Source: a virus
Reading direction: 5' to 3' (one strand)
Virus record (IMG/VR): IMGVR_UViG_3300034736_000605
Coordinates: 1-20,331 of that record
Length of the DNA: 20,331 nucleotides
Shown here: positions 14,244 to 20,165 of the stretch, one piece after another
Layout of the letters: every line of letters starts with the position of its first letter
Position numbering within the stretch: position 1 is the stretch's first letter
The notes under the pieces: generated by a model
The model's input: the letters and a program-made list of their open reading frames with translations, nothing else
Databases searched by the model: none
What the model was told of the DNA's origin: nothing
Program-made: the position numbers and the translations under genes

Positions 14244-14962
14244 CCTACAAACGCCCGCTCTTGCACAAATGTACCTTGTGTCTTTTTATTACCTTCACAA
14301 AATCCTAATGTACTAAAATGTTCTTTTAGGTCATTGTTAAATCCTATACTACCGCATAACATCACACGTTGGAAAGATGGATCGTTAATCTTAACAGTGC
14401 CATCCTCCATGAATATTTGAATACGTCCTTTTAGTTCAGCATCTTCTTGTGTCACTGTACTGATGTATTCAATAGGCATTTCGTTTAAAAAGTCTCTATA
14501 ACAATCCTGCTCAGCATTTAATCTAGTTGTCCATGTCACTGTTATGTTTTCAAACAAGTCATATGTTTCGGGATCACGTAGCAAACTAATAAACGGTGCA
14601 ATACCTGTGCCACTTGCCATCATTACTAAATGACCACCTAGTTCTAAGTTAGCAAGCAATAATGTACCAGTTGGCTTCTCTCCTACTTCTAGCATATCGC
14701 CTACTTTAATATGCTGTAGTTTACTCGTAAGTGGTCCATCTGGCACTTTGATACTGTAAAATTCAATCCAGTCATCATACGGACCACTTGATATACTGTA
14801 TGCTCTCATTATAGGTTTGTTCTTTTGTAGTTTTTCTGACCAGTTGTCTAACCCAATCATCACAAACTCACCTGCTGTGAATCTGTATGAGCGAGGACGT
14901 TCAACTCGTATTCTAAACAGTGTGTCTGTGTAGTGTTTAACATCGATTACGCTTAGTTGCAT
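14240..14962 (-). CDS. fpr: Ferredoxin--NADP+ reductase, proteobacterial Fpr type, 240 aa
   Basis: FAD enzyme that moves electrons between NADPH and ferredoxin or flavodoxin. Visible motifs are the FAD-binding RAYSISS (residues 53-59), GTGIAPF (118-124) for the nucleotide-binding domain, CGSIGFNND (203-211) and the C-terminal VQERAFVG. RAYS, as opposed to the RLYS of plant and cyanobacterial enzymes, and the RAFVG end fit bacterial Fpr of alphaproteobacterial type. The length is slightly below the usual 248-272. There is no leader or membrane segment, so it should be cytosolic. It starts one base after the glycosyltransferase stop behind GGAG, so the two are probably translationally coupled. 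It belongs to the group read from the promoter at 16295..16323. It could supply or drain low-potential electrons during infection; the Fe-S carrier gene elsewhere in the window is a possible functional relative. Confidence 0.9.
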   Translation of the reverse strand: MQLSVIDVKHYTDTLFRIRVERPRSYRFTAGEFVMIGLDNWSEKLQKNKPIMRAYSISSGPYDDWIEFYSIKVPDGPLTSKLQHIKVGDMLEVGEKPTGTLLLANLELGGHLVMMASGTGIAPFISLLRDPETYDLFENITVTWTTRLNAEQDCYRDFLNEMPIEYISTVTQEDAELKGRIQIFMEDGTVKINDPSFQRVMLCGSIGFNNDLKEHFSTLGFCEGNKKTQGTFVQERAFVG

Positions 14963-14963
14963 A

Positions 14964-15782
14964 CTATCTCCAGTTTGCCTTTACCCAAGGATCGTTACAG
15001 TTGTGTGGATTAGGATCTCCATGAAACACACAAATACAACAATTATCCTTTGGTGTAGTGTCTTCTATTATTTTTAGTGTTCTATTGCCTCGTTGTCCGC
15101 CCGGGGCAAATTCCTTAGATCTTCTTATTTCCCATTTCCAGCTCATGATCCAATCATCAGGAAATAGTGTTGCAGGCTTGTTTTTAGTAACTTCAAATAA
15201 CCAGTCTTGATCGCCGTGGTGCTTACTTTGTATTAGTGTATGATCTTGTTTAAACGATTCCCAAAGATGTGCTAGTTGTCCTGAGTTAAACCTAACTACG
15301 CTACTATTGTATTTTTCCCAATTTGGCCGCATCTTACGTGTAAAGTCTCGTATAGTACACCAATGGGATGATTCGTATGTAAACAAGTGATCTATGTTGT
15401 TAGCAATGACTACGTCAAGATCCATGTACAATATAGTACCATTTAGTTCTAGCTCATTAGAAAACATATACGGTTTACACCACCATCCTTGCAAATTATG
15501 AGGAAGTGGTTTAACTAAAATGTTTGGATTAAGATTGCTAGGATCTTCTGTTAGACATACAAAGGTGTAGTCAAGTGTGCAGTTTCGTTGTACCATATTG
15601 TACAATGTATTAACATAATCTGCACTGTACTTGTCGCCGTGTTTTAGACACAGAACATAGTATTTGTTGTTTACACTTTTCTGCGGCACAGTTTGAACAA
15701 CTTCAACACTTTTCTGCACCTTGTCTAAGGCTTTGCGTTTTTTACGTTGCTCCTTAGTTTCGCCTTCTACATATTTTTTCAT
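14964..15782 (-). CDS. GT8-like glycosyltransferase, 272 aa
   Basis: The segment ILYMDLDVVIANNIDHLF (residues about 117-134) carries the D121-x-D123 metal/nucleotide-sugar motif of GT-A fold enzymes. YNSSVVRFNSG (158-168) and HHGDQDWLFE (188-197) fit the acceptor and catalytic regions of phage GT8-like transferases. The C-terminal CVFHGDPNPHNCNDPW resembles the HG-x-x-KP/NP end of that family. The first 35 residues are highly basic and probably disordered. The ATG overlaps the stop of the PTPS-like gene (TAATG), so translation is coupled. It probably modifies a surface glycan, a virion protein or DNA; the substrate cannot be read from sequence. Confidence 0.82.
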   Translation of the reverse strand: MKKYVEGETKEQRKKRKALDKVQKSVEVVQTVPQKSVNNKYYVLCLKHGDKYSADYVNTLYNMVQRNCTLDYTFVCLTEDPSNLNPNILVKPLPHNLQGWWCKPYMFSNELELNGTILYMDLDVVIANNIDHLFTYESSHWCTIRDFTRKMRPNWEKYNSSVVRFNSGQLAHLWESFKQDHTLIQSKHHGDQDWLFEVTKNKPATLFPDDWIMSWKWEIRRSKEFAPGGQRGNRTLKIIEDTTPKDNCCICVFHGDPNPHNCNDPWVKANWR

Positions 15783-16228
15783 TACGCTTCATAAATCGCC
15801 GAGTTTGCTCCATGTTCTGCACATTCAGCTCTTACACAAAAACAGCGATTATCTGTAGCTTCACGTATAAGTGTGTCTGCAAAGCGCCACGCATGTTCTG
15901 CAAATTTCTCTGCACCTACACCGTCAAACACTCTAATTTCAGCTAGTCCTAAGTTTTGTAACATTAGCATAGTTTCCATCTCTGGATCATTTGCGTCTAC
16001 TGCTACCTTATGATCGAAGTGATCTTCTAGCCATGCTTTAAGCGGTTTTAGTCCACCAAAGTCTACAGCCCAATTTTTATTGTCTAGTTCTGTGCATCCA
16101 AATGTAAATGTAAATGCTAAACTGTAGCCATGTAGTAAGTGACAATGTGAATGATCTGCGTTAGGCTGTCTAAATACCGCTGATAGTCCGATGTTGTGTC
16201 CGTAATGCTTAGTTGAATAATATGCCAT
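15782..16228 (-). CDS. 6-pyruvoyl-tetrahydropterin synthase / QueD-like protein, 148 aa
   Basis: Family members act on dihydroneopterin triphosphate in biopterin or queuosine-precursor synthesis. Matches to the T-fold are HSHCHLLHGYSL (residues 26-37), VDFGGLKPLKAWLE (55-68) ending in F-DH (D72, H73), GAEKFAEHAW (105-114) and AECAEHGANSAIY (134-146). C29 fits the catalytic cysteine, D72/H73 the catalytic pair and E135 or E138 the pterin-binding glutamate. Two of the three usual zinc histidines are missing: F19 stands where FSAAH has His, and HGH is HGY (H33, Y35). I associate this HGY variant with proteins from marine phages and alphaproteobacteria, so it is probably a subfamily trait and not damage. 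AGGAG stands before the ATG, and a strong promoter lies 66 bases upstream. No other queuosine or biopterin gene is in the window. Confidence 0.82.
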   Translation of the reverse strand: MAYYSTKHYGHNIGLSAVFRQPNADHSHCHLLHGYSLAFTFTFGCTELDNKNWAVDFGGLKPLKAWLEDHFDHKVAVDANDPEMETMLMLQNLGLAEIRVFDGVGAEKFAEHAWRFADTLIREATDNRCFCVRAECAEHGANSAIYEA

Positions 16229-16272
16229 TGTAATCTCCTGTAGTTAACATATGAGCGGCAGAGTTAGAAGGG

Positions 16273-16302
16273 TTGACGCTAAGTCCTTACGTATAGTATA
16301 CT
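16273..16302 (+). promoter_or_regulatory. Opposing sigma70-type promoter sharing the -10 region
   Basis: The plus strand has TTGACG at 16273..16278, an 18-base spacer and TATACT at 16297..16302. The -10 boxes of both strands sit in a perfect 14-base palindrome at 16292..16305 (TATAGTATACTATA). A transcript would run antisense to the GNGESR gene; no rightward gene follows. Confidence 0.45.
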
Positions 16303-16323
16303 ATAAATTACTTATCGTGTCAA
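16295..16323 (-). promoter_or_regulatory. Sigma70-type (early) promoter for the PTPS-like / glycosyltransferase / reductase operon
   Basis: The minus strand has TTGACA at 16323..16318, a 17-base spacer, and TATACT at 16300..16295. The -35 is perfect and the -10 has one mismatch. It overlaps the last codons of the GNGESR gene and leaves a leader of about 60 bases before the PTPS-like ATG at 16228. Confidence 0.78.
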
Positions 16324-16879
16324 GCGAAACGTTAGATTGTTTCCAGGCTTTTGGTAATTCAAAATGATCGTGATGTATAACAAACTGTATGCTACTGTAA
16401 TACTTGAATACCATACCTATTTGGTGTATCCAATACCTAGGATCTACTGCTCGTTTGTCCGCACTGTCGTAGTTACTAGTATCTTTATATACGTTGTTAA
16501 CTGTAGTACTAGTACTATGCAAGTCAAACCCTATTAGATGCACTGTATGACCTGTACAACGCTTTGCAGCTAGTAGTACAGCATATGGTCCGCTTCCCCA
16601 TTGTAATGGCTCGTCCCATCGTTCTGACCCAGTGTAAGGTAGCTTAGGCACTGTGCGAACTCGCACAGCATTAAACTGGGATAGCCAATCTTGCCTTGTG
16701 TAAATGTAACTGTGTTGATTAGCATCGTTAGTTAATACTTCTTGGACCATTCTACGGTCTACACATATTAAATGGTCCATCGTATAATCTCGATAGATAG
16801 CATTGCATCCTACTTTGGGGCCTTCTAAGTTATCAATGTTTACAGAGGTGCGACTTTCACCATTACCAAATACATACAT
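16301..16879 (-). CDS. GNGESR-motif phage protein, possibly Rossmann-like (DUF115/MptE-like), 192 aa
   Basis: Begins MYVFGNGESRTSVNIDNL, then VGCNAIYRDYTMDHLICVD. The GNG-x-S near the N-terminus followed by (G)-CNA-(I)-YRD and VD resembles the nucleotide-binding start of DUF115/MptE-like and related glycan proteins. WGSGPYAVLLAAKRC (94-108) and VHLIGFDL (113-120) continue an alpha/beta pattern. MptE itself is a pterin pyrophosphokinase, notable because the next gene is PTPS-like, but the resemblance is by motif only and a glycosyltransfer or glycan-modification role is equally possible. It follows the 158-residue membrane gene by eight bases and has no clear ribosome site. GTAAATA ends five bases before the ATG. 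Confidence 0.7.
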   Translation of the reverse strand: MYVFGNGESRTSVNIDNLEGPKVGCNAIYRDYTMDHLICVDRRMVQEVLTNDANQHSYIYTRQDWLSQFNAVRVRTVPKLPYTGSERWDEPLQWGSGPYAVLLAAKRCTGHTVHLIGFDLHSTSTTVNNVYKDTSNYDSADKRAVDPRYWIHQIGMVFKYYSSIQFVIHHDHFELPKAWKQSNVSLDTISNL

Positions 16880-16887
16880 ACAAGTAT

Positions 16888-17364
16888 TTACTCTATGATG
16901 AGTACGATGTTATCAAACATCTGGATTTTAGTTGCTTTGAAAAGTAAGTATACACAATCAAACTCGCTGTATAAGCTGATTCTATACACGCCTGGTCCCA
17001 TGCCATCTGGTACAGGCATTGCCCATTGATGATCGACTATGCCTGTGTCTGAGCCAAGATAGTCATCTGATCTTATATATATTTTTCTAGCAAAGTCTAA
17101 TTCAAATCTTTCGCCAGTAGCGTCATCATATGCATCCGAGTGTACTCTTGTTAGTACGCATTCGTGTGCTCGGCTTCCTTCTAGAATAAAATTAATCTGC
17201 CCACTGTTTACTGGATTGTTTGTTACTGCAATACCTGAGTTATTAAACACAAATGCATTGTTAAAGCTTACAAATGATACACCTAAGACAATAAGTGTTG
17301 CCATGCTTAGTCCACTGATTATATTAGTTGCGGCTTTTAATATTCGGTATGTCTTATCGTTCAT
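16888..17364 (-). CDS. Membrane-anchored protein with an external beta-rich domain, 158 aa
   Basis: One N-terminal membrane segment (about residues 14-36: SGLSMATLIVLGVSFVSF) after a short basic head predicts N-in topology. It is followed by about 120 residues on the outer side of the inner membrane. That part alternates short strands (INFILEGSR, IYIRSDDYLGSD, GVYRISLYSEFD) and holds two cysteines, in HECVLTR and FDCVYLL. I do not recognise the family. Its ATG lies inside the last codons of the upstream 103-residue gene (11-base overlap), with GAGGAC upstream, so the two are translationally coupled and may act as a pair. The tail IQMFDNIVLIIE suggests a closing strand. A cell-envelope or lysis-related role is possible but unproven. 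Confidence 0.75.
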   Translation of the reverse strand: MNDKTYRILKAATNIISGLSMATLIVLGVSFVSFNNAFVFNNSGIAVTNNPVNSGQINFILEGSRAHECVLTRVHSDAYDDATGERFELDFARKIYIRSDDYLGSDTGIVDHQWAMPVPDGMGPGVYRISLYSEFDCVYLLFKATKIQMFDNIVLIIE

Positions 17365-17665
17365 CTTTTAAGTCCTCTAATTCTTTCTTGACTATCTTAA
17401 TTTCATTGTTGACATCTGTCAAGTTGGAACTAGCCCTAGTTAGTATAGTTATTAGGTATCTTATAGTAAAGATTGCCCACCACCACCAACTAACTGCTGT
17501 GATAGCAAACCCTGTTAGACCTATGTAAAATGCGTATTCAAGTTTTACTAAGTCAAATACTACTAGAATTAAAGATATCGTCAAGAAGAGAGTAGGAGTT
17601 AAACGTGCGAATAGATCCCAGCGTTCAACTTGTTTTGCAATTTTTTGATTTTTAACTTTATCCAT
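17354..17665 (-). CDS. Two-helix membrane protein with C-terminal coiled coil, 103 aa
   Basis: Basic head (MDKVKNQKIAKQVERW), membrane segments at about 22-41 (TPTLFLTISLILVVFDL) and 46-72 (including SWWWWAIFTIRY), then a charged heptad helix at about 82-103 (VNNEIKIVKKELEDLKDER). Both ends would face the cytoplasm. Size and topology could fit a holin-like or membrane-scaffold protein, but no family is recognised and no lysozyme gene is adjacent. The start lacks a ribosome site; ATAAATA ends only four bases before the ATG, so a leaderless late message is possible. Its 3' end overlaps the 158-residue membrane gene by 11 bases. Confidence 0.72.
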   Translation of the reverse strand: MDKVKNQKIAKQVERWDLFARLTPTLFLTISLILVVFDLVKLEYAFYIGLTGFAITAVSWWWWAIFTIRYLITILTRASSNLTDVNNEIKIVKKELEDLKDER

Positions 17666-17669
17666 ACTG

Positions 17670-17676
17670 TATTTAT
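17670..17676 (-). promoter_or_regulatory. Late-type promoter motif abutting the 103-aa gene
   Basis: The minus strand reads CATAAATACAG, with ATAAATA ending four bases before the ATG at 17665. In T4, late transcription starts about five to six bases after the motif, so this would place the start at or beside the initiation codon. Confidence 0.5.
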
Positions 17677-17706
17677 GGATGTATCACGCTATGTAAAGTA
17701 ACTGGT

Positions 17707-18795
17707 TTATGATGCAATCTGCCCAAATGGTTTCCAAGTTCCAGGAGTGCCGCCCTTAATGCATATCCAACCCACATATCCTGTTGGTGTTGGTGTTGTA
17801 TTCCAAACTATATCACCTGTAACATAGTTTCCCGAATCGGGGTCACTGCTACCAACTTCAAATTTCTTATCTTGAAATCTTATTGGGCCTGCTGTAGTAA
17901 TGTCTGCGTCGGGACTAAAGTTTTTAACTCCAATACCTAGCTTGTCTTCCATGATAACTTTTTTGTGCATAGTAACTGTACCGGAAGGTGATATTGTTAC
18001 TCTTGGAGTATCATCTGTTATAATTTCTAAAGCACCTGATGTATATGTGCCTAGTTTGAATTTTCTTTCTTCAGTGCCTGTAATAACAAACTCATGATCC
18101 CAACTAGCAATCCCAAAAGTTCCGCTCGGTGATTCTGTACCTAAACCTAATGATTGAGTATTTGCATTATAATGTAAGAAATTGTCAACAACTAACGACT
18201 GTTCGATTGCTAAAGTTTCTAGTGTGCCTACACTTCTAAGATTACTGGTTACAACAGATCTACCTAATGCGTTATGTGTAAGTACCGATGTGCCATTAAT
18301 CATGTATGACTTTTCAGTAAGTAAGTCAACACTTTCTGTAGCAAAAAATCTGTCAGGCCCCTGCATTAACATAAACTGCTTAGTGTATGCTCCGCCTGGC
18401 CAAATTAATCCTTGTCCGTATGCAGTAGCGTTATCTTTTCCAAGGAATGCTAATGGTTCAGAACGTTCTGTGCGGATGTCTGCTGTGAGTTCATCAACAT
18501 GCATACGTGTTGCATGTACAGTTCCTTCAACTGTTAAGTCTCCTTTAACCGTCAATGGATTATTTACAGTAGTTGCATGTAAAACATCAACATGTAATCC
18601 ATCGTCTCTAATAACTAAAATCTTAGATGTAGCGCGATCAGTAATGCCCGTACTAGCAAATGACGTAATTGATCCACCGTTTATTTTGTTACCACTGAGC
18701 TGTCTATCTAAGATAGTTGGTTCAGGAATTGGTGCATTTTGCAACGACTCTATCGCAGTTGCAAGTGTGTTTAAGCTATTTCGTATTTCAGTCAT
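17707..18795 (-). CDS. Fibre-like virion structural protein, 362 aa
   Basis: A helical head (MTEIRNSLNTLATAIESL) precedes a beta-repetitive shaft. LTVKGDLTVEGTVHATRMHV (about residues 80-99) is a typical fibre strand pattern. Further on are ESPSGTFGIASWDHEFVITG and LGIGVKNFSPDADITTAGPI. The end, TGDIVWNTTPTPTGYVGWIC and then GTWKPFGQIAS, is a C-terminal cap seen in many phage tail-fibre proteins. There are no membrane segments and a single cysteine, in the C-terminal cap. AGGAA precedes the ATG and a late promoter motif lies 24 bases upstream. It is separated from the other structural genes by the early-type cluster, so it may be a distinct appendage, perhaps a host-range fibre tip; that is inference. 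Confidence 0.85.
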   Translation of the reverse strand: MTEIRNSLNTLATAIESLQNAPIPEPTILDRQLSGNKINGGSITSFASTGITDRATSKILVIRDDGLHVDVLHATTVNNPLTVKGDLTVEGTVHATRMHVDELTADIRTERSEPLAFLGKDNATAYGQGLIWPGGAYTKQFMLMQGPDRFFATESVDLLTEKSYMINGTSVLTHNALGRSVVTSNLRSVGTLETLAIEQSLVVDNFLHYNANTQSLGLGTESPSGTFGIASWDHEFVITGTEERKFKLGTYTSGALEIITDDTPRVTISPSGTVTMHKKVIMEDKLGIGVKNFSPDADITTAGPIRFQDKKFEVGSSDPDSGNYVTGDIVWNTTPTPTGYVGWICIKGGTPGTWKPFGQIAS

Positions 18796-18819
18796 CTAAG
18801 TTTCCTGTCTATTATATAG

Positions 18820-18827
18820 TATTTATC
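18820..18827 (-). promoter_or_regulatory. T4-type late promoter for the 362-aa fibre-like gene
   Basis: The minus strand reads GATAAATA in the 39-base gap after the topoisomerase gene, 24 bases before the ATG at 18795, with AGGAA in between. Confidence 0.7.
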
Positions 18828-18834
18828 AGGATGC

Positions 18835-20163
18835 TTAAAGTTTAATCAAATCCAAGTCTTCGGTTAGAATTACTTCAAATGTTTTCTTGCTGTAATCAGC
18901 AATATCTGCTTTAAGCGCCTTTGCCTTTGCTTTTAGTTTGGCAATTTCTTCTGTTGTTAAGCTACGCATAGGAAGTCCTAAAAACCCCTTAACACGACCT
19001 TGTAAGATAGCGTCATACGCTTCAGCTTGTATAATCACTGCTGCTTCCTTGGTGTTACGAAGCTCAATATCGCTGTCTACTACGCCTTGTATGAACTTAG
19101 CCCTAGCGTTAGTATAGTCCATTTCCTCTTGCATACTAGCTAGTAAGTGCTGCTTACGCTTATCGTTGTACTCTATGCGCTTTACGTACCATGCTTCGAG
19201 TAGTTCTTTAAGACCTTTAAAAATAACAATCTTGTTGTTCTCATCAATACAAGTAAAGTTTTCGCTTACCTTTTTAATCAACTTTAGCTTGGTCATAATC
19301 CATTCATCTGTTCGTTCGCCAAACGCACGATCTACTTGGATTTCAAACTCAAACACATCATTGTCTGACAAGTCATCATAGTCTTTAATCACTTTGTCGT
19401 CAACGAGCTTCTCTAACACTGCTTGGTATTGCTTGAGTGTATAACCCACCGGTAACGAGTTGATAGTTATACGGTGCTTAGTGTTGCGCACAAACGACCC
19501 TGTGATCTCCCATTGTACTTTGCTTTCGCCCTTGTTTACTTTGCAGCTCATACCTTCCCAATGCGGAGTAAGGTTAGCAGTAATACGCTCGCCTGTTGCA
19601 CGTTGCTTTACCCACTTCATAATCTCTTTAGGCTTGCGTGGAAGGATCTTTTGTGCAAATCCAATACTTACGCCTTCACTACCGTTAATAGCAAGCATAG
19701 GAAGTACTGGTACATAAAAGCGTGGCTCAATCTTTGCACCCTCAAAGTTCTGATGCTCAAGATTTACAAAGTCATCTTTGTTGTACAGTTGCTTTAAGAT
19801 TGGATTCATACGTGCAAAGATATAACGTGTAGCAGCCGCATCGTTAATAAACGAACTACCAAAGTTACCATCGCCTTCTAACAACGGAACATTGTTACCA
19901 CTGCCTACATAGTTTGCAGTCATGTTAACAATAGTGCCTTCTAAGCTACCATGCAAATACTGTGCATAGTCTTGTACCTTAGGACCTAGGTTACTTACTT
20001 TAACAAACTTGTCAATGTTCTGTTGTAGGACTGTGTGTACAATCTTACGGCTTGCGTTCTTTTGTCCATCAATATAGTTTCCTAGCTTACGGACATTGTC
20101 GTATACTGAAAAGTCGATGTATTCATTCTTGAAGAAGCCTTCTAAGGGTAATTGCTTTGTCAT
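18835..20163 (-). CDS. 52: Type II DNA topoisomerase medium subunit (T4 gp52 homologue), 442 aa
   Basis: This subunit cuts and rejoins DNA through an active-site tyrosine and works with the gp39-type ATPase subunit in phage DNA replication. The length equals that of T4 gp52. Y114 in DAAATRYIFARM is the expected catalytic tyrosine, preceded by the conserved LLEGDGNFGSS (residues 94-104), with HGSLEGTIVNM (71-81) and NASRKIVHTVL (36-46) matching the GyrA/ParC-type cleavage core. GSEGVSIGFAQKILPRKPKE lies at about 163-182. A charged coiled-coil arm (about 325-360) and the C-terminal gate follow. There is no GyrA-like C-terminal propeller, as expected for the T4 type. AAGG precedes the ATG. The start is two bases after the stop of the upstream gene, so the two subunits are probably made from one message. 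Confidence 0.94.
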   Translation of the reverse strand: MTKQLPLEGFFKNEYIDFSVYDNVRKLGNYIDGQKNASRKIVHTVLQQNIDKFVKVSNLGPKVQDYAQYLHGSLEGTIVNMTANYVGSGNNVPLLEGDGNFGSSFINDAAATRYIFARMNPILKQLYNKDDFVNLEHQNFEGAKIEPRFYVPVLPMLAINGSEGVSIGFAQKILPRKPKEIMKWVKQRATGERITANLTPHWEGMSCKVNKGESKVQWEITGSFVRNTKHRITINSLPVGYTLKQYQAVLEKLVDDKVIKDYDDLSDNDVFEFEIQVDRAFGERTDEWIMTKLKLIKKVSENFTCIDENNKIVIFKGLKELLEAWYVKRIEYNDKRKQHLLASMQEEMDYTNARAKFIQGVVDSDIELRNTKEAAVIIQAEAYDAILQGRVKGFLGLPMRSLTTEEIAKLKAKAKALKADIADYSKKTFEVILTEDLDLIKL

Positions 20164-20165
20164 GT

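Noticed and set aside
16229-16294. Leader of about 65 bases before the PTPS-like gene as a possible riboswitch
   Set aside because: It is too short for a preQ1-II or tetrahydrofolate-type element and I could not fit a convincing preQ1-I pseudoknot.
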